From positions 15,270,416 to 15,334,415 of the forward strand of contig CM026567.1 in the NCBI GenBank assembly GCA_015143295.1: DNA of 64,000 nucleotides, read 5' to 3'. Position 1 is the first letter of the stretch. Each line of letters begins with the position of its first letter. Made by a program: the position numbers and the translations under genes. This document shows positions 23,304 through 35,649 of the stretch, in pieces. This stretch comes from Tetracentron sinense. Lineage: Eukaryota > Streptophyta > Magnoliopsida > Trochodendrales > Trochodendraceae. A model generated the notes under the pieces. The model was not told the origin of the DNA and did no database searches. It saw nothing but the letters and a program-made list of their open reading frames with translations.

Positions 23304-23408
23304 TGCAATGTTGGAAAACCCTAACAGATAAATATCATGGTTGGAATCCTGCTTCAAACGCCATCCCCCAAGGAAAGAAATCGAGCCGTTGTCGAAAAGA
23401 GGGGGCAA
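23304..23408 (-). other. Possible first exon of a minus-strand host gene, interrupted by the copia insertion
   Basis: Just outside the 5' LTR the minus strand is open from an ATG at 23408 (MPPLFDNGSISFLGG and onward) for about 35 codons to the insertion point. Across the element, the flank at 17980-17990 reads ATCATG|GTAAGC, a good donor site. The copia element may therefore sit in or near the end of a first exon or 5' leader. No downstream exon was established, so this remains a hint. Confidence 0.25.
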
Positions 23409-23679
23409 TTTTTATAGCCGTTGTCGAAACGAGGGGCAATATTTATAGCCGTTGCGAAATGGGAGGCCAATTAATCCAACTTCTGCGCCTAGGACTATTA
23501 TTCGCGAGAAGAAGACGTGACTCTTTTTTTCTTTTCTTTTTTTGGTCCAATGGGGGGCAAAGCCCACAAAAAAATTGACTCTTTTTTAGGTTTTCTGTGC
23601 AGGACAAATGCAAAACAGAGATAAACAGAGGAGCGAACTATTGCTCCTCGCTCTCACAAGGCCACTAATCGGATTAAAT

Positions 23680-23800
23680 TTTTTTAATCATGTGGTTAAA
23701 GTATTATTATTTTATTTTTCTAAAAACTAAAGGCAGATGGGTGAACCCTAAATTTTAACCACGGTTAAAGAGAGTTAAAAGAGGGACATGTGGCAGGAAA
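23680..23800. repeat. Partial foldback MITE of the GTTAAAAGGGACA family
   Basis: The right arm, TTTTAACCACGGTTAAAGAG, continues into AGTTAAAAGAGGGACATGTGG. The left arm near 23685 is degraded. The 23310-23680 interval has no recognisable gene; it carries repeated GGGGCAAT(A/T)TTTATAGCCGTTG near 23402-23450. Confidence 0.5.
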
Positions 23801-23950
23801 AGGGCAGCCGAAACGCACTTCCTCGCGTCACCGACCGAGTAGGTGATTATTTTCCTAAACAGAGATGCTAGTCCCAATCACACTCCCTCTGTTAAAGTAG
23901 TAACACCACGTGTTGCACGCACACTACGTCTCGAAAAAAATTGACTTAAC

Positions 23951-24550
23951 GCGTCTGCGGCTAGACTTGTCTTACAAAAATATCAACCCACACTGCGTCT
24001 GCAGATTTGCGGCGAGAGCATTGTCTAAATGGAAAATAATCACCTCCTTAGTCAGTGATGCGAGGAGGGGCATCTCGGCCCCTTTTTCCTACCACATGTC
24101 CCCCTTTTATATCTCTGTAACTGTGGTTAAAATTCACTCACCCCTAAGGTTCACTTATCTACCCTTTATTTTTTTAAAAAATTAACCCGAGTTCATGGCG
24201 GTTGAAGGGGTAACTTTGTGAGAGGAGCAACCATAGATTGAACTATTGCTCTTGTCCATATTCTCTTTGGCACTTGCCGGAGGGACCCAAAGCATAAAAG
24301 GGAATAACTATCCAGAATTTTGAGTTTTCTTTTTTAATTCTAAGCATTCAAGTTGGACTATCATTAGCCATTGGATTTAGGGATGTCAACCGGCTGCATT
24401 TAGGGAAATCAACACAAAATCTATATCAATATTTATACCCATCTATATATAGAGAGAGAGAGACCCTAGTGAGGCCATTTTGGAAAAAAAAATTAAGGAA
24501 TGTTTTAGGTATATAAACTTAAGGGATATTTTGGATAAAAAAATTGTAAG
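23951..24550. repeat. Copy 1 of a ~600-bp dispersed duplication
   Basis: Matches 27747-28371 throughout, from CTGCGGCTAGAC, GATTTGCGGCGAGAGCATTG and GATGCGAGGAGGGGCATCTC to TTTTGGATAAAAAAATTGTA. It includes a MITE-like arm (ACTGTGGTTAAAATTCACTC at about 24120) and TATATATAGAGAGAGAGA near 24443. No coding sequence. The two copies bracket the gag/ARM fragment and the solo LTR. Confidence 0.85.
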
Positions 24551-24872
24551 TAAATCGAGAATAATTCGTCTAGGAAAAAGTTCGGAAAAAATCGTCAAAA
24601 TTCGGAAATAAATCGGAAAAATTTCGGATAAGAAATGAAAAAATACAAAATAAGATTAATAATTATGAAAGGTATAAACAAATATATTTCATATATTCAA
24701 TAGATGTTCAGGACATTTTCAAAAAATCTTGAATAATTCGTAACTTTTTTAAGAAGTCTCTATTTTTCCAAAACTCGGGAATACTTCGTGAATTAATCAT
24801 TCGATGAAAAAGTCGGGTATTATTTGGATTTTTTGAAAAAATCAGAGTACTTGGTAACTATGGTCAGGAGAC
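24551..24872. other. AT-rich stretch, probable decayed DNA-transposon sequence
   Basis: The interval is full of TTCGGAAAA / TTCGGATAA motifs and ends GAGTACTTGGTAACTATGG. No open frame or clean terminal repeat could be established. Confidence 0.3.
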
Positions 24873-24925
24873 ATATCTGATGCTACGTCGACGATTCCAA
24901 GTAGTAAGACCACTTCGACCGTCTA
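24873..24925 (+). pseudogene. Copia gag fragment, 5' piece
   Basis: Reads SDATSTIPSSKTTSTVY in frame up to the solo LTR. The reading frame resumes after the LTR at 27523 with one copy of the GTCTA target duplication removed, so the two pieces were one gag fragment. The expected initiator codon is ATA (24873-24875). Confidence 0.7.
24921..24925. repeat. Target-site duplication GTCTA (left)
   Basis: GTCTA at 24921-24925 is repeated at 27518-27522, directly flanking the solo LTR. Removing the LTR and one copy restores a continuous gag frame, which independently confirms the insertion limits. Confidence 0.9.
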
Positions 24926-25228
24926 TGTAACGCCCCAAAATCTCATCTAAGCTAAAGATGGAGCTTTGGACCCATTACACTGCTTATCTTGAATTAACCT
25001 TAAAATAAGAAAGGAAATACTAAAATATGAACCTGAAAATTTCTTCTAAACATGCATATAAAATCAAATATCTACTATGACAAGTCTATCTAAAAATCTA
25101 ACTCTGGGATAACCGGATCATTTCACATGATCCCAAAAAATCAACAAGTCAACATATGTATCGACAAAGTAAAACTATAAGTTAAAACGAGTCTTTATTA
25201 CAACTTTTTATCATCCAAAGTCTAACAC

Positions 25229-25369
25229 CTAATGATAAGGAAAGCGGTCGAGGTCTCGAGTTCCCTCCTCGGGAATGTCACCTTTTTCCTCCACTATGCA
25301 ATCTTCTTCTAGCCAAGGCTCCACTGGTATCTCAGAACTTGAGTCTGCCGACATGAAAACATATTGGCT
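25229..25369 (-). other. Conserved short open frame inside the solo LTR
   Basis: The minus strand reads SQYVFMSADSSSEIPVEPWL, then EEDCIVEEKGD, and ends DLDRFPYH followed by TAG (25229-25231), about 300 bases before the LTR end. The LTR at 43814-48966 has a matching acidic frame at 44101-44238 ending ELDHFPYY and stop, about 290 bases before its end. Both are preceded by an acceptor-like pyrimidine run ending ACTCAG. Roughly half of the residues match over 45 positions. I do not recognise the peptide. Confidence 0.6.
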
Positions 25370-26796
25370 GAGTAACAAAGCTCGATGAATATGAACTCCT
25401 AACTAGCAATATCAGAAGCATCAAAATGACATAATCATATAAGGATATACAATTATCAATGTGAACAAGTTTATAATAGCAATTCATATGAACAAGTTAA
25501 TCAAAGCAATTGAGCAATGTAAAACATACATTATTCAGAGTGCGAAAGCATCATAATCTTTTCGTCATTTCTTGTTCCTTATCTTATCTTATTCTTGTCT
25601 TCTCTTATCATGCTTTACTTTCTTTCTTTTCATGAGTCTTCATTAAATTCTCATTTTTCCATGTAAGCATAGCAACATGCATAATCATTATTAATAACTT
25701 AAAATAACTCTTCACTATATAGGTGAAAGAGATTACTATACTCTACTTCCCGTATACCAACTTTCGCACTTTCTCCGGTGCTCTCGGATTCACTTATGAT
25801 TACTTGACTTGGCACGCATGCCTTGATCTTAAACTTATTGGTTCCAGTCAAGTACAAAACTCATATGCAATTCCACATATATTGTTCTTGTTCTTGTGTT
25901 AGTGCTTTTATCTTACTCGTGCTTTCGTTATAATAGCTTGTAAAGAGTGATACACTTATTAGTTGAATAATGCTTTAGATCACTAATCTAGGTATATTCG
26001 GTGATCCATCATGAGCCCATATCATCATGATAAAAGACTAAGACTCGCTAGATTTAGATCCAAATGCTTATTTGCCCTACAATGCATCACTTCATTCAAT
26101 TCAAACAATATTTAACAATCACAATGACATATAAATTCATAAATTTCTATTACTAATCGTGCATATTCATTGTGCTTTAAGATTAGATTCACAATATCAA
26201 TGTCATCCTAAACTGACAATTTCATCATTTGATAAAGATAAATATGATAATTCAATATAGAGGTCTTAACATTTATATCATGCAAAACCTACATCATTTT
26301 CATATATTGTAACATAGAAGAAATATAAAGTTTAATTCATTACTTGCACATAACATCCTAACAACATTCATTCATAATTTTACAACACAATCCATCCATA
26401 ATAAATCTCTTCCATCATTTCAAATCCAAACATGTATCTCATCCACCATTTCAAATCCAAACATACATTCCACCCACCATTTCACAACAATAACAACAAC
26501 AATATTAGATAGGCATTTCTACAATAATCATTACCTAATCTCATTCTAACATAGAAACTTAGTATTTAAACTTTAAAACCTCAATGGTTCATGTCATTGA
26601 TAGCAAGGAGGGTATATTTACTTGCTAAAGTTTTCCCTCTTACCCCAAATGCTTGGAACTCTTCCTTGGAGAAATCTTCAAGCTTCAATCTTCTTTCTCT
26701 AAGCAAAACCACATTCAAACCCTAACTTCCTCCTTCTTCCCCTTCAAGATTAGGTTTAGAATCAATTAGAACCAAGAAACCCTAAACTTAAAAGCC

Positions 26797-26804
26797 TATT
26801 TATA
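26797..26804 (-). promoter_or_regulatory. TATA box of the solo LTR
   Basis: TATAAATA on the element strand, within CCTATAAATAGGC. The equivalent LTR at 43814-48966 has TATAAATA at 48358-48365, also a few hundred bases from the LTR start. Confidence 0.7.
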
Positions 26805-27522
26805 GGAGAGGGGGTTTAAAACACAAAAAAAAACACATTTTAACAATGTTGTCCCGCTATTGGCGATTGATCGCCCCATACAGGACTTCCCAATTTTTTG
26901 ACTTGAGATAGCCTTCGGTATTTTGGTTATAACTTTTGACTCGATTATCGGATTTTGACGATTCAACTTGCGTTGAACTCATCTTTTGAAGGGGAACAAC
27001 TTTCATGTTTTATGTAACTCCTAATTCGTAGTTTTAAAAGGTCTAAATGGGCTTTAAAGTTGACTAGTTTACAATTTCAGCAAATAAAACATTGGAAAAC
27101 CTACTTTTGACTTAACTTAGACTTAAAATCTGGAAAAACATGAACTTCGAAGAGGGTTTCAATACGGTTCTAATGATTCAAGAATCACTCAATTTCGATA
27201 AGCGTCGACAAAACTAAAGCTTCCTAAAGTTGAGGGTATACTAAGACATTCCTCTGGACCCTTGGTTTAATTTCATACTCCACCTACTTAGATTCCAACC
27301 CCTACTCATATCTCATGATTCAATTATCATATGTTTTAACCCATCTAGGTGATCATTGAACACCCCTTGACTCATACATTAAACCTACAACAAACTTAGG
27401 TCATGAGAAAACCTTCAAGATAACCAGTTATGTAAGAACACACGCATGAAGACACATGAAAGACTAAAACACCTTGATAAATTAGGCAATGACATGAAAA
27501 AGATTCGGGTCTCTATAGTCTA

Positions 27523-27650
27523 TGGTAATAATCCTAGTGTGCTAATCACAATCATTAAGTTGGATGACACCGACTTCCTTGAGTGGTCTCAGTCCGCTAA
27601 GATGTATATTGGTGGAAGAGGGAAGTTAGGATACTTGACCAGTCGAGTGA
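27523..27650 (+). pseudogene. Copia gag fragment, 3' piece
   Basis: Continues the fragment from 24873-24925 with GNNPSVLITIIKLDDTDFLE, then WSQSAKMYIGGRGKLGYLT. This is the N-terminal UBN2-type gag motif of plant copia elements. At about residue 60 it passes without a stop into a sequence unrelated to gag (next entry). Confidence 0.75.
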
Positions 27651-27760
27651 AAGTCGGCATGGTTCATGATCTTCGCATACTTGCGAAAACAGACTCGGAT
27701 AGCCGAGCTTGCATTGCGGAGGATGGTGCCATACCTTTGATTCAGTGCATCTGCGGCTAG
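27651..27760 (+). pseudogene. Fragment of a plant U-box/ARM-repeat protein gene fused to gag
   Basis: In frame with the gag piece, the sequence reads VHDLRILAKTDSDSRACIAE and then DGAIPLI before TAG at 27758-27760. This matches the ARM-repeat segment of plant U-box E3 ligases, where the pattern LAKTxxxSRACIAEAGAIPLL is strongly conserved. Only about 30 codons are present, and they end where the 600-bp duplication begins (27747). It is a captured gene piece, not a functional gene. Whether the fusion is transcribed cannot be seen. Confidence 0.6.
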
Positions 27761-28371
27761 ACTCGTCTTACGAAAAATATCAACCCACACTACGTCTGCA
27801 GATTTGCGGCGAGAGCATTGTCCATTTGAAAAATAATCACCTCCTCAATTAGTGATGCGAGGAGGGGCATCTCGGCTCCCCTTTTTCCTGCCACGTGTCC
27901 CCCTTTTATCTCTCTGTAACTGTGGTTAAAATTCACTCACCCCTAAGGTTCACTCATCTACCCTTAATTTTTTTAAAAAAAATTAACCTGAGTTCATGGC
28001 AGTTGAAGGGGTGGCTTTTTGAAAGCTGAGGAGCAACCGTAGAGTGAACTATTGCTCTTGTCCATATTCTCTTTGGCACTCGCCGGAGGGACCCGAAGCA
28101 TAAAAGGGAATAACTGTCCAGAATTTTGAGTTTTTTTTTATTTTATTTTATTTTAAATATAAGCATTCAAGTTAGACTAACATTAGCCATTGGATTTAGG
28201 GCCGGGTGTCAATCGGCTACATTTGGGGAAATCAACACAAAATCTATATCTATATTTATACCCATCTATATATAGAGAGAGAGACCCTAGTGAGGCCATT
28301 AAGAAAAAAAAAATTAAGAAATATTTTGGGTATATAAACTTAAGGGACATTTTGGATAAAAAAATTGTAAG
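27747..28371. repeat. Copy 2 of the ~600-bp dispersed duplication
   Basis: Matches 23951-24550 with scattered substitutions and small indels. It too contains the ACTGTGGTTAAAATTCACTC arm (27918) and TATATATAGAGAGAGA. The sequence diverges abruptly after TTGTAAG at both ends. Confidence 0.85.
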
Positions 28372-28512
28372 GGACGCGTTGCTTATAGAAGCATGACATA
28401 TGGACATTTTAAGAACTAAAAAGCTTTAGAAACATTTCGGGTATAGCAAAGAAAGGGGGCCGGTGGGGCTTTGGCAAAACGTTCTTCTTTTGGAGCGATT
28501 TGTTAAGAGCGA

Positions 28513-29111
<599 letters not shown>

Positions 29112-29432
29112 TGAAGAGTTGGCACTGGGCTAGCCGAAAATCAAAGTTTATCATAAGCTTGGTCTAAAATTCCTGAAAAATTAGCTTTTTATGATTACAT
29201 CGGCAATAATCCAGCAAAAGGGAGATTATTCAGAGCAATTTGAAGTCTAGATGAATGAGGGGTAGTATGGGAATTAAGTAAACATTCACTCAAGTGTTTG
29301 TCTTATATAATGATTACGATAAGGATAGTTTAAGAATTTTGAAAAATACATTTACGTCTTAAAAGGAATTCTCTAAAAAGATAAGATAAGAGTAAATGGT
29401 AGTTTTGGAATTACAAAAGATTCAATTAGGGG

Positions 29433-30189
29433 TGTATAGCGACCTGGAATTTTAATATAATAAAATTATGGGTTTATAGGTCCTTAACTGAGGTTAATCG
29501 GCTAAGTGTTTGATAAATTTGTGGAAAGTAGGTTTTTGTTCGGGACTGAGTTGTACTGATAAAATTTCAATTTTCTTCGAAAATCGCACACAGTGTGTTG
29601 GTCGATTATCGGGACGATCACCCGTCGTATCGGTTCCGTCGCACATCGATTCACGAGACCACGGGGGCCTTCTATGTAAGAAAATCAAGAAAACCAGGAA
29701 ATTCATAGATTTTCAAAATTCAGTTGGAACTCAATATTTGTTGGGTATTCTCTCTAAATTAATTGAACTTTCTCAACCAAAAATTCTATAAACTATTTTC
29801 TCTACTATTGTTCCTTATCTCCACTGCTCCCTGTGGACCGACAACCCTTTATTGTACTACAAAAGTACTGCATATTTTTGAGCGGCATCACTTAGTATAT
29901 AGATCAATTTTAAGCTTCTTTTAGGGTTTCTTTTATTTAAACTCAAACTTAGGGATTAGGTAACCATCTCATGATGAAAGTTTAGGGGTGCCTAACACCT
30001 TCCCCCAACTCAATTGAATTCCTTACCCTGACCTTTGACTTCTAAGTCATACTTTATCCAACCATCTTAGGGACCTCATTTCTCTCAGAATTATTATAGG
30101 TGACGACTCTCAACCCATTTGCGATTTATTGTTATTCCTTTTCAGGTTCAATCCTGATCAGGAAGAGGAGTTAAAATCCCGTGCTTTCA
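29433..30189 (+). mobile_element. LTR remnant of a gypsy element (Tat/Athila-like end)
   Basis: It starts TGTATAGCGACCTGG. The 3' part shares GATTAGGTAACCATC, GGGGTGCCTAACACCTTCCC and GTTCAATCCTGATCAGGA with the confirmed Tat-like LTR at 61110-61350, in the same order. No target duplication was found, so the right edge (TTTCA, 30189) is approximate. Confidence 0.55.
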
Positions 30190-30970
30190 GTGATAACCTA
30201 AGATTATGGGTGAATGAATAAATCAAACATTCCTTAATTCATTATCACTTGAAAAGAAATACATATTCTAATAAAACTGGTTCAAATACCAATACAGTGG
30301 GGTGTCTGGCAGTCACAAACTAGCTACCATTAAGAGTTGTGAAGTTCTATGCAACTACTAACGTTTATTCTAAAAATTAAGGAGATTGCTCTTAGAACCC
30401 AAATCAAATATTCTACGAATGAGAAATCACAACCAAAACAATCCAGGTTCACATGACTAGGGATTTCGATTCTACAAGATGCAAACAACTATAACCAATT
30501 TACACTATCAGTTTTCTCAATAGTAGAAAATACAAAGAATGTACAAAAATTCCAAACTAATTGTGAGATCCCAACATGAACAACATTTAGAAGAAGGCAG
30601 AATTTAGCCCAAATTTAGTGAAAGAAAATGATAAAAATTAAAAGCCCAAAAATATCCTATTCTAGGTTTTCGTCCACAACTTAGAAGCAACATACACCAT
30701 CACTTAAAAAAAACCAGACCTTTTTCAAAAACCTATCAATGTAAGGTTTCTGGAGAAAAATGGCATAACTTCAAAACATCAAAGGGAGAACACAACCCCA
30801 ACCATCATCTTTCTGTGGGTTTTAAACACTTCGAATTTTCATTATGTCTGAGCAAACAATATTCTGTGTTGGAACAGATTTTAGTACACAAAATTAAATA
30901 TGTTATTGCAGTGTCCGTTGTATACTGGAACTAAAAATTTTTTTTGGGTAGTTTTTTTATTTTGAGATTT
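30190..30970. other. Unassigned AT-rich interval
   Basis: No gene, repeat pair or transposon terminus was recognised here. Confidence 0.4.
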
Positions 30971-30974
30971 TTTT

Positions 30975-31246
30975 TCCCCATAATGCCTTTGAGGTTGCCA
31001 CGTGTCCTTATTAATACCTCTTAATTGTGGTTAAGATTCATCCACATATCCTTGGTTCTTAAAAAAAATATCAAATTTCTTTTCGAACCCTAGTTTAAAA
31101 TTCATTAACACCTAAGGTTAAAATTATTTAAATATTAAAAAAAAAAACCAAGGATAAGTAGGTGAACCTGAGATTGGGTGAATTTTAACCATAGTTAGGG
31201 GTGTCAATAGGGACATGCGGCAACCTCAAGGGCATAAGGGGACTCC
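30975..31246. mobile_element. Foldback MITE related to 28513-29011
   Basis: The left arm (CCCCATAATGCCTTTGAGG, then TTGTGGTTAAGATTCATCC) pairs with the right arm (GTGAATTTTAACCATAGTTA, then CAACCTCAAGGGCATAAGG). It is more diverged than the 28513 copy. Confidence 0.7.
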
Positions 31247-31844
31247 ATTGGGGGCCACTATTCATACCACTGCACTAAGAATTTTCAAAATATTTGGGGA
31301 GGCCCCTGTCCCGCCCCCTGGCTCCGCCCCCTGTAAGGACGAATATAATTTAGAGATAGTATTGCCTACGCATCGGATCTCTGCTTGCTGTGTTCGTTCA
31401 ACATAAAGGAATTTGATTGGGTTAGTTTTTTAAGCTCTTATCAAGAGCTTCAAATTCGTAGACTACCCTGCAACGCCATAACATCAAAACGAACAATGCT
31501 ATTCATGCTATGTTTTTGTTTTTTCTTGTCTAAGAGAAGAATTTGATTGAGTTTCATTGATGTGCTCTGGTGAGGTTAGGGTATCTAATAGGATTTGTTG
31601 CTCAGTTCGCTCGTTTGTATAGCTCCTGTTATAAACCCTCTCACCCTTTTATAATGGGTCTAAAACGTAAATGCCCCTCAGACGTGCTTGATCTGCTAGA
31701 TCCATACCCCTTCTGTGTGTAGTGGGTCTAAAAAGTAAACCCTCTCACCTTTTGATAAGTTGTCTAACACAATGGCCCATAATCCTTCTCTATGTAGTGG
31801 TTTTCAAATAGCACAACCCGAGTAGGATGCTTGATCAACTTACA

Positions 31845-32110
31845 TTTTTTTTTTTGGGACCGGATAGTGTCCCAAAGCCTTCGAGCCATGGACTAGTCCC
31901 TTCGGGTATCCGCATCGACTCACTCGAAAATTTCAAAATGTACTGAAATTTGGTTAGTGGTATTTCCCAAGTCAGGAGTGAAAAATTAATTAGTTTAAAG
32001 ACCCTCAGAGCAGATTCAATAGCCCAGGATCCCATGTTCAAACACATTTTAGATGTGATGTGGGATTCAGTCTTGTTCAAAACCAGACACAACCCCAAAA
32101 TTCTATATGA
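31845..32110 (-). mobile_element. SINE-like element
   Basis: A T-run at 31845-31855 is the poly(A) tail on the minus strand. Upstream on that strand are ATACCCGAAGGGACTAGTCC and a tRNA B-box-like GTTTGAACATGGGATCC (near 32029-32045). It resembles tRNA-derived plant SINEs, but the 5' end and target duplication are unclear. The open frame across it is incidental. Confidence 0.45.
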
Positions 32111-32724
32111 TTATTTTGTGGTCAACTTTATCATAAAGATCCAAAGAAATCAAAAACAGTTCTGAACTTGAGAAACTGGTATCTATTCCTATACCCAATT
32201 GACAATAGGAGAATGATTTATGAACTAGAGTTTAGAGGACATCTACTGGTTGATTTATAAATTAGAGTTCAAGAACATATACTGCTTCACAGCCGCATTT
32301 GATGCTTTGTAATGCCAAGAGCTTTATTTGGTGGAGCAGCTGTCGGCTGCTGAATTGGTTTTCATTGTTGTGGTTATTTTGTCTATATGTCCTCTGACAA
32401 GGCTCGACTAGTTCTACGATTTCTTATTGTTTGTTACCTTCTTTTAAAGAGAAATTGATTTCTTAATAATAATCTTGGATGATGTCCAAGAATCCTAAGA
32501 GGGTTTAAATAATATTCCAAGACGCCTAATATAGAAAGATCTTTGAAAGATAATCCTACTCTAATCATATCAAATCAAATCCTATATTCAAACTTAATTG
32601 ATAATATCAGATACATTGGTAATGATGCAGTGTATTTCACAATTCAATGTGAGTTTCTTTCTCTTTTCCCTACAGAATATGGATCTGTTATGCTTGAGTG
32701 TGCTCGGTGTGAGTTTTCTCTAAC

Positions 32725-32775
32725 CTGACCCAAAGGGTTGGGGACACCTTGAGTTCCAAAAAAAAATAAAAAAAT
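32725..32775 (+). mobile_element. SINE 3' end remnant
   Basis: TGACCCAAAGGGTTGGGGAC, then ACCTTGAGTTCC and a long A-rich tail. The same 3' end occurs on the minus strand of the SINE at 55670-55863 (ACCCAAAGGGTTGGGTACAC). The 5' part is missing. Confidence 0.5.
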
Positions 32776-34020
32776 TTACCACTTGGAGGGTTGATGCTCA
32801 TAAGCTCAAGTTTTCCATTTATCCCATTTTTGTTTTTGATGATAATCTGAAAAGGTAGGCAACCCATTTTTGTTTTCTTCTTCTCCTTCTTGGGTCAAAT
32901 CCTTTTCTCCGACCCCGAATCAAACCAGATAGAATCCTTTCCTAAAAAAAAAAAAGAAACAAAGAAATGGAAATCCTGATAGATCGGCGCTTATGAATAT
33001 CAGTATATCACAAATCATTCTTCGATTGTTTGCTATGGAAGCATGGAAACCCTCATTTGCCAAGAAGAGAAATCAACCGAAGCAAACACCTGGATTAGGA
33101 GGGGCCTTGCTTTAGGTTTTTAGCTGAAAACGATAGGTAAGGAAAGGAAGGAGGAAAAAGAGGACAATTTTTCCTTTTTATTTTTATTTTACGCTTGCAT
33201 GAATTTTTCTCAAGTTTGGTGTATGAGTAAAAGTTGGGGTGCGTCTAGCACCACCCTAAAAAAAGTATTGTTCTAACGTTACCAATAAAAGTTAAATAAT
33301 AAACTCATTATTCTAATGTTAACTTGGTTTAAAAAGTATCGGCCAAACAAGTATGAAATGCATACTGATTCATGGGTTGTTTTCAAGTATGAAACGTCTA
33401 TTGTGGGTTGTGCATACCATATTACTAAGCGTAGTAGTATTTTGTTCTTTTACTAATATTGTGCAAATGACATATCATACTCTCATTTATGGTAGCAATG
33501 GACACGTTCAACAACTCACCCTAGCAAGTGAATGATAGTGGGAGATCATGAAAAAATACTATGTGGTCTCTAGAAATTGGTAAATGTTTGGTACTACAAG
33601 CAAATAAAGGCTTGGAGATAGATAAGGGTTTCAAAGAGCACCTCCTACACAGTGACCCATGAGGCCATGACAGAATGAACTCCAAATTCGGGTTGTACCT
33701 TTCAAAGCATCATATCATAAACCGAATGAAGGCTATGCTGAAAAAGTATAAGGCAATTAAGATGTTCCTAGCTTCCTGGATTTGCTTGGAATGAAATTTT
33801 AAAGACAACTGAATACTATGATGAGGTTTGGATGAAATAAGTTGTCGGTATACATCTCTTTACGTTTCTGTACTTACTACTCAAGTTCATAGTTAGTCTC
33901 TTATCATTATAGTGTCGGTAAACAAATTTCGGGGCATTTGTAAGCTTCAAAACATCTGGGTATGGCTCAATATCAGATAACAAATCAGGTATCCTAATAA
34001 GCCCAAAACAAACACCCCTC
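32776..34020. other. Unassigned interval with an isolated TIR-like end
   Basis: No gene was recognised. At 33236-33262 the sequence TTGGGGTGCGTCTAGCACCA is the inverse of the terminal repeat that begins the insertion at 38298, so a fragment of the same element family lies here. The rest is AT-rich. Confidence 0.35.
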
Positions 34021-34170
34021 CTCTTGTGCTAATGGCGGAGTGTGAACTCTCTCAATAAAGAGGCTTTAGGATTCAATCCCCGAGTGAAGAGTAGCAAGAG
34101 CTCCAACCATTAACCCTTTATTAACGTAGGTAAATGATATCCTTAAAAAAGAAAATGAAAAAAAACCCAA
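34020..34170 (+). mobile_element. Candidate tRNA-derived SINE
   Basis: TGGCGGAGTG (34033-34042) fits an RNA polymerase III A box and GGATTCAATCC (34069-34079) fits a B box. An A-rich tail (AAAAAAGAAAATGAAAAAAA) ends near 34165. The box spacing is slightly shorter than in a tRNA, and no target duplication was confirmed. Confidence 0.4.
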
Positions 34171-35640
34171 AACAAAAGTGAAGTGATTGGTACCATCGAG
34201 AGCCTTTGGATTGAAAATCAATGATGTCAGGGACTCAGGCCCACCATTTAAAGCATGTGCACCTTCGCACAATTGGATATTCAATCCAACGGTCCAGTAG
34301 GTACTCGAGATTTTTTTTTTGGTCTTTATTCTCGAGATTTTTAATCACTTACCAAACAGAAAACCACTAAGAACTGTCATGGCATTTACATCTTCTATCA
34401 TCTTGTTTTGCTTTCGTTGGCGCCAGTGTCAAAAGAAACTTCGGGGAAAGAGATGTCTTTCTCATAGAAGAGATAGAAGAGAAAATTCATCACTCGAGTG
34501 ATCGTTAAAATATTTCCAACACAAGGTCTTGAACGTATTCCTTAAACGGTTAAACCTATACCGTTGGATGCCATGGGATTCACACAGACGTCGATCCTGA
34601 TGAAACATCAAGAGGACATAAGCATCATACTTATACATTTTACACACACCATAACAGGAGAGTGTGAGGTGTCCAGCCCTCATTTGTACCTGACAACAGC
34701 GCGTAGATTTTGGCCGTCGTGTTTGTAAAAGAAACTACTTTGTTACTTCCTTCCGGAATCGTTAAATAGTTGAGCTTTGAAACTCTTCCTTTCTCAGTTT
34801 GCTTTAATATCTTCTCAATTTGCTCCAAATATCTCTGCAAGACTTTATGATCTCTTTCTAGCTTCTGTATGTATATATCTCTCCCATTTCATGAAATTCT
34901 TTCCTTATTTCAATTTCTTTTGATGGCTAAGCTATACTTGGTTTTGGATGATTTTTTTTCTATCATTTTGCCTATATGAAATTTCAGTCTTCTTTTTTTT
35001 CTTTTCTTCTGGTGATGTGGGGAGTGGTGGTGATGTTGATTTTGTCAAACTACAGAGTACAGAGTACGGACCAGACACCCCCAAAAAAGAAATGATTTTC
35101 AAACTAAAATTTCAGAAAGAAAGGGAAAAAAAGAAAATCAAACAAAGCCAAGGGTAGCTTAGAATACTCATGTTTTGAATATCCTACATTGGAGGTGGGG
35201 GGATGTTCTGTAATCTGTAGTTGGGAACTTGTGTTTGGTATTTCTTATGAAGAATTCGTTGATGGGGTTGCTAAATAATCCTGAAAAGCAGTTGAATTTG
35301 GTGGTTTTGTGAATGGGAGACTCAAGGGACTGAACTGGAAACTTTCCCAGATGATTTTACATGAATCATAGCCTCTGTTTTCGTTTCCTTTCCAAAATGC
35401 CAGAAATCTCATCCCTTTATTTTCGTGTTTGAGGTCTTTTCATTAGTGTTTTTGGGGAGAAACTCAGGGAATTATACTCCTAATATTAATTTAATTTCAG
35501 TGAATTTTAGTTCCGTAAGGTGATTTTCTGTTGAGAATATCTTCTGGAATTGTAGGGATTCGAATCGGGAACTTACTCCGTTAGCTTTCCATCACAATTC
35601 ACAAGGGAGCTCTGAACTGTGGATTTTGGTGAGGTAAAAT
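34171..35640. other. Unassigned interval
   Basis: Short open frames on both strands resemble no protein I know. The stretch looks like intergenic or intronic DNA, with T-rich runs and no repeats shared with the rest of the window. Confidence 0.35.
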
Positions 35641-35649
35641 TCAGAAAAC

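Larger units (their letters stand above)
24926..27517 (-). mobile_element. Solo LTR, 2.6 kb, TA...CA-ended gypsy-like family
   Basis: On the element (minus) strand it starts TATAGAGACCCGAAT and ends TTTTGGGGCGTTACA. It is flanked by the perfect 5-bp duplication GTCTA. A second member lies at 43814-48966 with the same ends. Orientation is inferred from a TATAAATA box (complement of 26797-26804) and a short conserved open frame ending at 25229. No gag-pol sequence is present, so this is a solo LTR from recombination between LTRs. Confidence 0.85.

Noticed and set aside
31215-31406. Open frame over a GCCCCTGTCCCGCCCCCTGG stretch
   Set aside because: It overlaps the end of a foldback MITE and has no protein similarity.
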